Below, in pieces: positions 12,845 through 24,652 of a DNA stretch of 64,000 nucleotides. A program made the translations under genes and the position numbers. Under the pieces are notes generated by a model. The model saw only the letters and a program-made list of their open reading frames with translations, was not told where the DNA came from and ran no database searches. This stretch comes from Halichoerus grypus. Lineage: Eukaryota; Chordata; Mammalia; Carnivora; Phocidae. Position 1 is the first letter of the stretch. The number at the start of each line of letters is the position of its first letter. The stretch covers positions 98,905,283 to 98,969,282 of the forward strand of contig NC_135723.1 of the NCBI RefSeq assembly GCF_964656455.1, given 5' to 3'.

Positions 12845-13745
12845 ATTCATCCATCCCTCTTTAACTGGTGCCTTCTTTTTTTTTTTTTTTTAAAGATTTT
12901 ATGTATTTATTTGACAGAGACACAGCGAGAGAGGGATCACAAGCAGGGGGAGAGGGAGAGGGAGAAGCAGGCTTCCCGCCGAGCAGGGAGCCCGATGCGG
13001 GGCTCGATCCCAGGACCCTGGGACCATGACCTGAGCCGAAGGCAGACGCTTAACGACTGAGCCACCCAGGCGCCCCACTGGTGCCTTCTAAGTAAATGCC
13101 ATTGTGCTAAGGGCTGGGGCTCCAACAGTGAAGAAAGATTCAGAGTCTTGCTTTCACAGAGCTGACTTTCTGGTGAGCGACAAAAACAGCAAACAAGAAT
13201 AAGTAAAGACATAGATGCTTTAGATCACTGGTAAATACTACAAAGAAAACAAAACCAGTAATATGATAGAGGATGGTCAAGGAGGAGGTACTATCTTTAG
13301 AACAGATTCTCTAGGGAGGACTTGAAGGAGCCAGATCAAAGGAGAGGGTGCTCCGGCTACTAGGAATAGCAAGAGCAAAGGCCCTGAGGCCAGACAAGGC
13401 TGCTGGTCTCCTGAACAGAAGGAAATCAGGTGTGGCTGACCTGGTGAAATAACCAGAAGGAGAAAAGTAGAAGCTGGGGGCAGAGAGGAGGCAGCAGCCA
13501 GTCTGAGGAGAGCCTCATGGTTTGGATTGTAGTATGAGTGTAATGGGAAGTCACTGGATGGTTTTGAAATTTTGGCCTTTGAGTAATGGTTTGTGGAGAG
13601 AGCAGAGTGGAGGCGAGGAGGCCAGGTGGGAGCCCACTGCAGGAATCCAGTTGGGAGATCTGGTGGTTTGAACCAGATGGTAAGTCATGGGTATGGACAG
13701 AAATGGGCAGATCCCTGGTATATTTTGCAGGTACTGCTGACCGTA
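12845..13745 (-). mobile_element. L2 3' region, antisense, interrupted by CanSINE
   Basis: It resumes after the SINE with gccattgtgctaagggctgg, ctttcacagagctgac, gagcaaaggccctgaggcca and ggaatccagttgggagatct. This is the ordered antisense L2 3' region. Boundaries are approximate. Confidence 0.7.
12877..13076 (-). mobile_element. CanSINE, antisense, nested in L2
   Basis: It is full length, from poly-T to ccaggcgcccc. The perfect duplication actggtgccttct flanks it and interrupts an older antisense L2 copy. Confidence 0.95.
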
Positions 13746-13789
13746 CCTGCTGATGGATTAGATTCAGGGAGTTTGGAAAAGAGGCCCAA

Positions 13790-13930
13790 ATCCTCAATTC
13801 GCATGTTGAAACAACAGAGGCTCAACAAGGTCAAGGAACATCTCTCAAAGGCTTCACAGTTGTACAAGGCAGGGCTGGGACTCCAACCCAGCACTCTTAA
13901 TTCCAAAACAACTCTGCTCATTCTTGCAAC
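13790..13930 (-). mobile_element. MIR fragment, antisense
   Basis: The segment caacagaggctcaacaaggt, then agggctgggactccaaccca, matches the reversed MIR core and tRNA-related part. Confidence 0.6.
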
Positions 13931-14561
13931 GATATGAGAGTTACGTTAAAAAGGGACAAATGAGTATGAAGTCCAATGAACTCCTCTTGATAGTGATGTA
14001 ATGATTTTTTTGAGGCTGTATAGAATAGACAATGCGTAAGATCCATTCAACTAGTGGGTCAATTTGTGGCTTATTGCAACCAGTCATCATACCCACTGGG
14101 ATCGATACGCCGTCTCTGATGGTAGGTGTTTGTAACCACAAAGTGCACTTCAGTTAAATTCTTTTCAGAGGCTGTCTTGTTTTCAGAACCAACATTTCCT
14201 AGTGATATCATAAATTATTAGAGGGACACCAGGCAACAGATCAAGTCTGCCTCTTACAAGGGCTCTCGATGCAAGCATGTGCCATGGTTTTATTAAATTG
14301 GTCTTAGTAGATAAGCTTATAATCTTTATAAGAATAAAGATTCTCTCTAAGTAGAGAATCCGTTCTAAAGATCTTTACTATCTCCTTATGAGCAGTAAAT
14401 TCAGATCTTTATCTTCTGCTGATGTGCTAAGTAATTCAGAAAGAGTTCTTTTACCTCTGAACTCTGATTGAGATGTCCCCAACTCGTTTGTACCGGATCC
14501 AAAGAGTGAGGAAAAAAAAAAAAAAAATAGAAATATGGATCCCATTGCTTATGGCTACATC

Positions 14562-14640
14562 TGGTCATTTATTCCATAAAGACTTACTGAGTTCCCAGCA
14601 CATTCCGGTCCTATTCTAGGCACTGGAAGGCAGCCCTGGA
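14562..14640 (-). mobile_element. L2 3'-end fragment, antisense
   Basis: The segment catttattccataaagactt followed by ccggtcctattctaggcact resembles an antisense L2 tail. Confidence 0.55.
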
Positions 14641-15479
14641 CGGGGGCATCCTTGATCTGGAGCTTTCTCCTGAACCACACAGTTAGGGTTTAGTTCGCCT
14701 CCCCAGCATCTCCCTTAGAACAAACAAGCTCCGTTCTCTACGTTTCTCCAAAGCCACCCGCCCTATATCACAAGCCATTATATCTGTGACCTTCAGAGCA
14801 GGACTGGCCAGATTCCAAGAGTAGATGAGGTGATTTTGAGGAATTAGAACTCAATTTTGCTGAAATGTGGTCTAGAGATAGTACTGCTAATTGAAAATGC
14901 AAATGCTAATGAAAGCTCAAGGGGAAGGAGCCCTGGGTGCTAACTCTGAGCTCGAGGTCAGCTGGGCAGGCCACCCAGCAATTGTTTGGGGACCATTTTC
15001 AAGTCCTTTGGTAATGTGTGGTTGCCCTGAGAAGGCCCACCAAAGTGACCCCCCTCAGAGAATGCTGTGGAAGGAGCAAAATGGAAGAGAGGGAGCCGGT
15101 GAAGATTTTATGAAAGGTACTACAAAGATACCTTTATATAGTCATGGATTCATACTTGATTATGCAAAACTATGCATTCTGAAAGGATTTATACCCCCAG
15201 AACCTGGAAACTGAGGATGACGTGCTGCCCCATTACCTATAAAACATTCCCTTTTGTCTCTGAAGGGATCTTAAAAAGGCAGAAAAAAGCCTTCCTGTGG
15301 CAAAAACTCTCCTATAAATCAACATCACCTGATAAGATTTTGAGCACAATGCTATATTCTTCTATAAACTTTCTTATACAAATGGCAGGACTATTAAAAA
15401 TCTCAAATAGAATTGTTCTCAAGGGTCTCCACTAGGGTAGAAGTTCTTTTAAGGACCTTCATTCTCAGGGATGAATTTA

Positions 15480-15525
15480 CCCCACCCACATACATACACA
15501 CACAAGCACACACACAAATAGCAGG
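15480..15525 (+). repeat. CA-rich simple repeat
   Basis: Irregular catacatacacacacaagc followed by acacacacaaa, lying next to an L1 3' end fragment. Confidence 0.75.
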
Positions 15526-15544
15526 AAGCCAAAGGAAATTTGTA

Positions 15545-15690
15545 CACTCTTCCAACTTAAATGTTCTGCATCTTGGTTAGACTATTACGTATGTGTATAT
15601 ATTTGCCAAAATTCATCAAAACTGTACTTAAAATAGGTGCATTTACTGCATACAAATTATACCTCAGTAAGCTGGATTTAAAAAGTAAAA
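15545..15690 (+). mobile_element. LINE-1 3' end fragment, sense
   Basis: The typical L1M 3'-terminal series is present: ccaaaattcatcaaaactgt, aaaataggtgcatttactgc and acaaattatacctcagtaag. It is diverged, with no ORF. Confidence 0.75.
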
Positions 15691-17046
15691 AGCAAACAAA
15701 AAAATTCCAATTTTATATTACGTTAATATTTTTGTGTCTGTCTCTGGCTTCCGGTATTTACCGAGGATTTTAGTTTGAGTACAATCAGAATGCACAGAGC
15801 TCATTATCAAAAGCTTCCTTTACTAGGACTAAAGTTTAGCCAGGAAATTAAGGTTTAGCCCTAAATTCATGTTATTTTGAGATAAAACAAATGCATATCT
15901 CTGAATAACAAAGTTGTACAGCACATAACCGGCTTGTACAACCTGAAAACTCAGATAAACCCAGGAAATCAAAGCTTTCAGTGGCCAGCCTTAGCAGGTG
16001 TTGAGAAGTATTCAAGGAGTCTATTGTATTTTTGATAAACTGAAAGATCTGGTTTTTAAGCCTGTCAAACAAATACTAGTATCCAATATTTTGAAGCAAA
16101 TCTTAGTTCCAAGTATTTCTTTTCTGTCCCATTTTTCTGGTTCCCTTTGATAACTGATTCATTCTTTGGTTCTTTGAACTGTTCCTGTGGAAAAATCGTT
16201 GACATGGCCAAAATTGTCCAGCTCTGCTGGGATTTAGACACATTCCTAAAATGACCTGGGGGAAATTATCTGGGGCGGCCCTTAGACTGCCAGTCCAGTC
16301 CAGGACGTGCTGAGCTGAAAACGGAGACCCACCCAGACCTTTTGGAGAATGACTGCAACTGCGTCCTTCCTCCACACTCAGCCCAGTCTCCCCCCGGAGC
16401 CAGCCGTGCTCAGGAGTCCAAAAACAGAGGGGCAGGCAGCCTCTGACTCTGTGTTTGGGGTGGGGGGGGTATCTCTCCCTTTCCTGAGACAACTCCCTTC
16501 CCTGGGACAACATCCCTGAGCTGCAGCTTCACTCCTCCAAAGTCAGAGACACAGGTTCTGAAAAAAGTCCAATTTGTTTGCTACATCCTTTCATTCCAAG
16601 TCAACCTTACGCCGCCAGTCACCAGCCCAGCCTGCTGGTAAGGAATTCCCATTCCCAACTCGATCCGGACACACAGTGGCGGACTCCCACCCGGGGCTGC
16701 TCCAGGCTGATGTGGACAGGTCACCCCACGTTGACTTGGAGGAAGGGATGTCACTACTGACAAAACCAAACCAAACAAACTTCACAACTGATGAAAACAA
16801 GGGAAGCTTGGTTTTAAATGATGTTTGTAAAGCAGTTAGCCCCTGTGCTCTCATTGAAAAGCAGAAGTTTAGCAGAGCTTGTTATTATCCTTAGCAATAA
16901 CAGGGTTAACAATGATGATTCCTGACTTAGACAATACAAAGTGAACCCACTATATCCGTACATCGCCCCCCACCCCGCTGCTCTTTGAGGATACTCATTA
17001 CTCAGCCCCTCCCAATGTTCTTTCAGTATTAAGAGCCTTAAGAGAT

Positions 17047-17241
17047 TTTTTTTTTTTTTAGATTTTATTTATTTGACAGAGGGAGAGATAGCGAGAGAGG
17101 AACACAAGCAGGGGGAGTGGGAGAGGGAGAAGCAGGCTTCCCGCCAAGCAGGGAGCCCGATGTGGGGCTCGATCCCAGGACCCTGGGATCATGACCTGAG
17201 CTGAAGGCAGACGCTTAACGACTGAGCCACCCAGGCGCCCC
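17047..17241 (-). mobile_element. CanSINE, antisense
   Basis: It runs from poly-T to ccaggcgcccc. An imperfect flanking duplication, (a)gc(c/a)ttaagagattt, is present. Confidence 0.95.
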
Positions 17242-17714
17242 GAGCATTAAGAGATTTAGCCAAAATTATTTCCATTGGCAGCTTTTTCTCCCTTCCATTC
17301 TAGCCTTAACAGTTTGCCAAGTTAACTTGAAGCACTTAACGCCTGTGATTTCATATAATCCCACCCAGGATTCTTCCTTTACTGGGAAATAAGCCTGTTG
17401 TCGATCTCCGTTTATCAGTCTGCTCCCAGTTTTTCAGGCACTCTGAGAGGCAGAACAAGAAATGAGCAGAACAGCTTCCACATGTGAACACTCACAGTAA
17501 ATACTTGGCTCAAACATTGGGAATCCCTTTGGTGTTCCCTTGTGCCGTGAGTCAACATCGATTCATCTGGGGTCACATCACTTTTCCTCCATAAAAATTT
17601 TACGTAATTTGGAAACAAAGTGATGTACCGTACAACTAGAGAGGAATAGAAATCAGCAAAACACAGTCTGTGTCACTAGGAGAGCCACTCCATTTGCCAT
17701 GCCAGTCGTCCGAG

Positions 17715-17740
17715 TGAACACCCATTTTTGTGGGTGTTCA
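17715..17740. repeat. Perfect short hairpin
   Basis: The 10-base stem tgaacaccca / tgggtgttca has a six-base loop (tttttg). It lies just before a MIR. No flanking structure suggests an RNA gene. Confidence 0.8.
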
Positions 17741-17749
17741 GAACTTAGG

Positions 17750-17950
17750 TGTCTGGAAACCCGGAATGAGGGTCGGCAACACTGGTTCTGCCATCTGTCG
17801 CTGAGTGATGAGTCGCTTCACGGGAGTAAGTCTTGGTTTCCTCATCTATAGATGAGAGATACTGATATCCACCACTATTATTTCACTTTGAAACGATGAT
17901 TATGTACATATGTGGTTACATGTGCCTGGAGAGTATTGTGACATTTGCGT
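17750..17950 (+). mobile_element. MIR, sense
   Basis: The segment ctggttctgccatctgtcgc, then ttggtttcctcatctataga, atgattatg- and gtgcctggagag-type pieces are in MIR order. Confidence 0.65.
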
Positions 17951-18879
17951 TTTATTAGCATTCACAACTTGAACTTATTAAATTTTCCCATCTAAAGGAA
18001 AGCACTGATTCCCCTCACTGTGCACTTTTTTAAATCGTGCTTCACACATGACCTTTCCACTCACTCTTATTAAATGATCCATAAAGGACAGGAAGTGAAG
18101 AGAATTGTATCATAAAAATATGTCATGTGCACCAAGAGCAACCAGGCTTTCTTCAGCCCATGGACGCAGATAGTAATGGTCACTGAGGCTTCATCATCAA
18201 AATGAATCAGCCGCGTGGAAAGCACCAGCTCCTGAGTGCCCGGTGCCTCCGGACTGAACTCCAGCTTCTCCAAGATCCAAGGGGTGAACACTCAAACCCT
18301 CCCGTGTCGATCGCCTATTACACAGTGTCCTTTATTATATTAATTTACCATTTTTTTAAATTTTCCTGACAGGTATCACCCTTTTTCCTATTTGACAAAT
18401 TAGAGCAGGTGAAAACCAGGGTTTTAGAAGGATGTTCATTTGTGAATGAGGCCTCTCCTGGGCGACCACCTCTCGGTCAGAGCCTCACCAGCCCTCACTT
18501 AGCGTGGCGGTGTTGGTCTCCTGTGCCTTCCCCACTCATCTCACCCACCAATGCCAAGGTGAGCTGACACGCATCTCCGCTTAAGTGTTTCCCACGCTCT
18601 TCAATTTTAGATTGTGTGTTTTGCTGCAATTAAAAAACAAGTCTTCAGAGATGCTCCAGTGCTTACCAAATTGACGAGAAACTGATTTGAAACTTGAGGC
18701 CCCGCACAACATCCACCGGAGGGGCATTTTCAGGCTTCATCTGGCACCCGGGCACCTCTGTGGCACTTAGAGTTCACACGTGTGCCCCTCAGCTGCCTTG
18801 TGCGCATGCCCCACGTGCTCCGCTGTTGTGCGCATGCCCACCTCTCTGTCCGCCCTCCTCCTTCCCTCTTCAAATTGTA

Positions 18880-19135
18880 CCTGGTTCAGGGATCATTTAC
18901 ATCATCCCTTCCAGCGGGCTTCCCGTGGTCCTCTCTGCTCCAGTCTCCTCCAGCTCTCTCTTCGGAAAGTGCATCATGGCCCTTATCTTGTTTTGCCTGG
19001 GCCCATGTTTACTCTTGACGGTGAGATCCCCGCAGGGGACTGTGGTTTGCCTGATTGTCTCAGATCCCTGCAGGGGACTGTGGTTTGCCTGATTGTCTCT
19101 GCTCCCAGTGCCCGGCACAGCGCCTTTTATGAAGA
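18880..19135 (+). mobile_element. L2-like 3' fragment, sense
   Basis: It ends ggggactgtggtttgcctga, ctgctcccagtgcccggcac, which is the L2 3' pattern. It includes a 38-bp tandem duplication described separately. Confidence 0.5.
19024..19099 (+). repeat. 38-bp tandem duplication
   Basis: Two head-to-tail 38-base units (19024-19061 and 19062-19099) begin agatccc(c/t)gcaggggac and differ at a single base. Such low divergence inside an old L2-like fragment indicates a recent local duplication. Confidence 0.9.
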
Positions 19136-19329
19136 AAAGATTAGTCAGTAGTCCTGATTTCAACTCAACGTTTGTATGCGTATGTAGGAATTATGGCTAA
19201 GTGTATGCATATGGATCAAAATAATTGCTTTATCGTCAGCATCCAGATGTTTGTCTGCAAAAAATTCGAAACAAGTATCAGACAAGCAGGAAGTTGTATG
19301 CACAGGAGGAGGACATCTCGTTCACTCAT

Positions 19330-19850
19330 GATCTGTGGAGCCCAGGTTCTAGGCACTCGAGCATGTCAAGAAGGCACAAGACAAGAAGACATGCGCCTTC
19401 CTTGAGAGAAGCTTCAAGTCTAGTGGGGGAGAAAAACCTGTCATCACATAAAGTAACAACCCTGTTCCTCCGGACTCCTCTGAGGAGGCCAAAAGGGGTG
19501 CTCATGACTCAGCCTGGAGGTAGTTCAAGGTGGTCGGACCCCTGGGTTGGTAGAGGGCATGAGTAGACAACCAGACATGGAGGTGGGGTCAGAGAGTGGA
19601 CGGGCTTGTTGATCATTTTGAGGAGCACGTTCTTTGCATTACAGGCAGCTATTGAAGGGGAATGAGAGGATCCCATCTGAGTTTTGGAAGCATTCCTCCA
19701 AGGGCAAGGACCAGTATGAAATCGGGGTGGGGGGGGACAAAATGGCAGGCAGCCAGGCTGCCCCGAGGACTCAGACACAAAGTGAGGCAGGCTTAAATGA
19801 AAATGGGAGAGGAGGGAGTATTCGACAGTTTGGGAGATTGAATGCATGAG
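19330..19850 (-). mobile_element. L2 3' region, antisense
   Basis: The ordered pieces gttctaggcactcgagcatg, cttcaagtctagtgggggag and ggcagctattgaaggggaat match the antisense L2 layout. Confidence 0.6.
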
Positions 19851-20167
19851 AAAGGATGGCTCTTGAGTGAGGGGGGATGGCCCACCTGCCCCTTCACCCC
19901 CCAGGAGCCTGAGGAGTCTCGTCCACTTACCGGGGCGTCGCAGGGGGGAGAAACTGCTGTTAGGGCTCTGACTTTCTGGAAACAGAACTAACCTCCTTCA
20001 GAAGTTTTGTCAGCTTCCAGATGTTCTCCTTTCAAGCACCTGATCAGGAATACATTAGAGAACAGTTAAGATCAGAGTAACAGAAGGGTTAAGATTTGTC
20101 ACTGCTCCAAGCCTGTTTCCAATGCAAAATGAGAAGCAAGATAATCACCTATTTTTACAGAGGAGCT

Positions 20168-20255
20168 ACAAGAATTAGAAAAGTTAACACGTGTAAATTG
20201 CTCAGCACAGGGCAGGGCCCTGCATAAAATATGTGCTCAAGATGTCAGCGATGAC
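20168..20255 (+). mobile_element. MIR 3' fragment, sense
   Basis: The segment taacacgtgtaaattgctca, gcacagggcagggccctgca, then aaaatatgtgctcaa, matches the MIR 3' half. Confidence 0.5.
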
Positions 20256-20476
20256 TGTTACTGTTTCCCTTTATTGGCCATTGATGAGGAAGGAGGAGAA
20301 AAATAGGAGCTCTTCTAGAAAACCTAGCACAAAGGGGCAAAGCCTCCATTCTTAAATATAAATAAGGACACTTTTCAATTCAGATGCTCATCTTATACTA
20401 AATTTGGAGAAAGTGTTTTGTCTTTGTATAGGAAGATATGGAAAGTCTGCTCTTATATCAAGAGTGACTTGCTTGC

Positions 20477-20683
20477 GGGGCGCCTGGGTGGCTCAGTCGT
20501 TAAGCGTCTGCCTTCGGCTCAGGTCATGATCCCAGGGTCCTGGGATCGAGTCCCACATCGGGCTCCCTGCTCAGCGGAAAGCCTGCTTCTCCCTCTCCCA
20601 CTACCCCTGCTTGTGTTCCCTCTCTCACTGTCTCTCTCTCTGTCAAAATAAATAAATAAAATCTTTAAAAAAAAAAAAAAAAA
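20477..20683 (+). mobile_element. CanSINE, sense, apparently young
   Basis: The head is intact (ggggcgcctgggtggctcag), the A tail is long and uninterrupted at about 20667-20684, and a perfect 15-bp duplication agagtgacttgcttg flanks it. Low divergence and a clean duplication suggest recent insertion. Confidence 0.96.
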
Positions 20684-21258
20684 AGAGTGACTTGCTTGTG
20701 ACATCCCTTCTTTGTATGTGTGTCATTCACCTATGTGTCTTTGTCCGGATCCGGAAATTAAAGGTGTGAGCAGTTAAACTACTAGAGAGATGGAATACTT
20801 AAGTAACCTTCTGAAAGTTTCCTTTGAGGGAAGTTTGTCCTTTCTCCTAGGAGGCTCTTCAGTAAACTCATTCACTAAGACAGGTTCAATGTAGCCAACT
20901 TCCAGGGATATTTCTTGGTGTCTCACATTATCTTTTTTGCTGTATGAATTTTAACAGTAAGCAAGGTAAAGAAAGGAGAGTTCTTGAATCCCACTCTAAA
21001 TGGTCTGCAGAGAAAATACATCTCACTGCCCTGGGATATATAGGAAATCTTCTCAGTTGTTGGTGTTAAATCTTTAGGATACTCAGGTGCAGATGCAATA
21101 TTTTTAGATTCATCATTACTTGAAATGATTTGTATTTGATCCTTAATCGAGGACTTTTCTCTAAATGTGAAAAAATACAGTAACATTTCTTACCAAAGGA
21201 AATCTCTAGAAACAGTGATGTGTGTTTCGGTAGTTTCTAGAAGAACCCTTAGGACTCC

Positions 21259-21480
21259 TGGCGTGCCTGGGTGGCTCAGTTGGTTGAGCGTCGGACTCTT
21301 GGTTTCAGCTCAGGTCGTGATCTCAGGGTCATGAGATCTAGTCCTGCATCCGAGTTGGGCTCCGCGCTCAGCATGGAGTCTTTGAGATTCTCTCCCTCTC
21401 CCTCCCCATCTGCCCCTGCCCTCATTTGCACTCTGTCTCTCTCAAATAAATAAATAAAATCTTTAAAAAAAAAAAAAAAA
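21259..21480 (+). mobile_element. CanSINE, older subfamily, sense
   Basis: It carries the variant body ttgagcgtcggactcttgg and tcatgagatc-type B-box region, unlike the majority form cgtctgccttcggctcag. It ends in aaataaataaataaaatc and A16. The flanking duplication is weak. Confidence 0.92.
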
Positions 21481-22431
21481 GAGTCCTTTGGGCTCCTTTA
21501 CAGCAGCATGGAGTACGGTGGTTTAGCAGCCATGGGCTGGCCGGACGGGGAGGGAAGGAGACCCGCGCTGACCCTGAAACACGATGAGCTGAACTACGTG
21601 TAGTGAGAACAGTACAAGTAAGGACTCCTAACTGTCTGTGCTGATGTAAACACGTGGATGCCAGACCTCATCCGCACCAAGGTCATTGTCTCTGACTCGA
21701 ATTCACCATTCTGGGCCCACAAACTCTTTGTAAGGTATAGAGAAAAGTTGGGAGGAGGGAGAAGGAGGAGGAGAAGGGACTCAGAGGCCACCAAGCCTTG
21801 GGGCAAAGAGAGCAGCCAAAAGGAGAGAGAGTTCCTCCACACCAGCAGGTGAGAGACACAGCCCCGCCCGCGGCCCAGAGGCCACCCCGCTTAAGGTCAC
21901 AAAGGGAGACACCAGCAGAACAGGAGAATATAGCAACAGGCCCATCTAGTTATTGGATCAACTTCTCTGTAAGCCTTCTCAACCCAGAAGAAACAAACGC
22001 TTCGAGGATTCTGAGTCAAAGCTTTTCGGCGCTGCACGCGATGGCCGTGGCAGAGTGGGAGCCCCCAACTTACAGAAGTGACCCCAGAAAAGACCAGAAT
22101 GATCCCTTTCTCTGTCGCCAATTGCATGAAGAAAGCATTATTTTCATTAGTTTGTAAAGGGTTTAAAAGTGTATGAACTAAGTTCAGATGAGCAAAAAGA
22201 TGCACTGTTGTTGCCATTTTCCACAGCCGGCCCCATCATGATCTGAGGCTCCCCTTCCTGTGTTCTTGGCTTGTGCTGGGCAGAGATTTAAGCTTGCACC
22301 AAAGGTCAATGAAATATCTCATATTAGAAGTGTTTCTTTGAGGCTAACTCTTCTCTCAGGGGCAGATGCTCGCTCTTTCCCCCCGGTCTCATTTCCAGGA
22401 CTGCAAGGGGTCTGGGGTGACACTCCGGAGA

Positions 22432-22893
22432 CCATCTTAGTTCCTACAGCTGCCATGACAAAATGCCACAAACCTCATGGCCTAAAAAAAAATGTGTTCC
22501 CTCCTGGTTCTGGAGGCCAGAAGTCTGAAATCAAGGGTTCAGCAGGGTTGGTTCTTTCCTAGGACTTCAGAAGGAGAATCTGTCTTCTGTCCTGGTTTCT
22601 GGCGGTTGCTGGCAGTCCTTGGTGGCCCTTGGTGGCCCTTGGTTTGTAGCAGCAGGACTTCAGTCTCTGCCTCCGTCTTCACTTGACCTTATCCCTGCGT
22701 GTGTCTGGGTCTCTCCTCTTCTTGTAAGGACACCAGTCCTTGGTTGAGGGCCACCCTAATCAAATGTGACCTCATCTAAACTTCAGGACATCTGCAAAGA
22801 CCCTATTTACAAATAAGGTCACATTCACAGGTGCCAAGGGTTGGACTTCAGCATATCTTTCTTTTTGGGAGACACGCCTCAACCCACAACAGG
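22432..22893 (-). mobile_element. MaLR-type solo LTR (MLT1/MST family), antisense
   Basis: Read on the minus strand it starts tgttgtgggttgaggc and contains acaaataagg- and gaccctatttacaaa-type blocks, cctcttcttgtaaggacacc, and gttctggaggccagaagtct. These match the mammalian MaLR LTR plan. No internal coding region is attached. The inner stretch repeats ccttggtggc (22618-22643). Confidence 0.75.
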
Positions 22894-23324
22894 CTCCTTG
22901 TAGGTCTTTGCTCTGGTGGCTAGTGTGGGCTGATCACTGCATTGACATCTGCTGAGGGGTTGAGGTCTGGGGGATGTCATGCTGGGGGTTCCTAAAGGTC
23001 GTGGTCCACCATTTCCCTCAAGTCTTAAAGTGCCCGTGCCCAGTCCCAGGCCTCTGTCAGCCGCCGTCCGTCCAGCACCCAGGGTGTGTCCAAGCTGTGG
23101 GACCACAGAGCTGCCTCAGCCTCATCCAACAGACAAGAGTGGCTGTCCCACCCAGAGGATGCCTTAGTGCTCACATGCCAAATCAAATACAAAGCTGCTA
23201 GCAGGAAGCTTGAAAGTCACCCACCCAGTCTACACCTGGGCAAGCAGGATCCACCCCACTCCAGCCCCAAGTTTCGGTCTTTAAGGGGAAGCCAGGATGC
23301 ACATACGTGTGTTTCCTCAGGGCC

Positions 23325-23815
23325 TTTGTAGTTACTGTTCTTTCTGCCTGGAATTATTTTCCCTTGATAAGTACCTGACTTCCCTTAAATTCCTTCAGAG
23401 CTCGAATGTCATCTCAGCCGTGGCCTTCCCAGATTGTCTTATTCAAAATAATGTCTGCCCCCACACATAATCTGTGCCTTTCCCAGCTTTAATTTTCATA
23501 GTGAAATTGCACTTCAGAGCACTAGGTTTTCCCTAAGGAATGGAATGATGTTTTGCTTACTGCTAAACCGGTTTTTGAGCTCACCCTAGAGAAGTAGCTC
23601 TTTCATCTTTCACTTATTCAGTCATTAAGTCATGCAACAATTAATATTACTTTTCCTCATATTGTCGGAAAATAGAATATTATATGAGATCAAATTACAG
23701 TCCTTGAAGGTAGAAACCTTCTCTTTTTCAGTACTGAATTCCCACCACCTAGCATACAGTAGTTATTCAATAAATCCTTGTATGAACGAATGAATGAATG
23801 AACAAATGAAGTTTC
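23325..23815 (+). mobile_element. L2 3' UTR, sense, with terminal repeats
   Basis: The order is ctgcctggaattattttccc, gtggccttcccagattgtct, ccacctagcatacagtagtt, attcaataaatccttgtatg, ending in gaatgaatgaatgaac. This is the complete 3'-terminal plan of an L2. Confidence 0.8.
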
Positions 23816-24476
23816 CATGAGAAAGGTGATCTGTATAAGACTTTCATCTCAATCTTTCTATGAAATTAGGAGCACACTTTTTTCCATGGACTCTTGCCCA
23901 AGACCAGACATTGAGAAAAAATTGTACAAACAGTAGATAGCATCATAGCTAAAGGAATGTCATCTTTTGAAGAAGATGACTTTGATTTCTAGAATGGTTC
24001 ACAAATTTTAAAGTACGGGGAAGATGAAGATGATTTTCAGGAGGGAGAGAACATCAAGTGGTTTATGATGTGGAGTTGCCCCCGCAGAAAGGCAGCCGTG
24101 TTACGGGGTAGCGTGGTTTTTACTCCACCTTTAGAAACAGAGGCAAATGACCAAAAAGAAAGGTGACTTTAGACCCTTATTCAAAAATGAAAAACCCAGG
24201 GCTACCTTGTAGCTCTCTCCCTGGCTTGATAAAACTGTCCCCGTCGAGTCCCAAGCCATCAAGAAAAGTCATCAGATACGTTCTTTAAAGGCCAACACAT
24301 CCATGAGGCCCAGTAGCTACACTTCCCAGAGCCCATAGTACTTTTGGAGACCCCTGAAAATGTTTTCACTTCTTTCAAAATTAGAAGAAAAAATTAACTT
24401 TGAGGTAGAAGAAAATGTTTTAATACACGAATATATTCATCTTAAGCCAACAAAGTCCTAAAATATCATGTTTGGC

Positions 24477-24652
24477 TTTTTTTTTTTTTAAGATTTATTA
24501 TATTTTAGAGAGAGAGAGGGAGAGAGAATCTCAAGCAGACCCCGCACTGAACACAGAGCCTGACACAGGGCTCGATTCCATGACCCTGAGATCACAGCCT
24601 GAGCTGAAACCAAGAATCGGACACTTACCTGACTGCACCACCCAGGTGCCCC
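24477..24652 (-). mobile_element. CanSINE, older subfamily, antisense
   Basis: The purine-rich body is followed by gagctgaaaccaagaatcgg (older body variant) and cacccaggtgcccc. The T-rich target ggcttttttt repeats at both ends. Confidence 0.9.

Noticed and set aside
20477..20600. tRNA-like sequence with A-box and B-box motifs
   Set aside because: It is the tRNA-derived head of a CanSINE, repeated across the window, and lacks a complete cloverleaf. No true tRNA gene was found.
22432..22893. Possible intact endogenous retrovirus
   Set aside because: Only one LTR-type segment of the MaLR kind is present. No gag, pol or env-like frames and no second LTR are found nearby.
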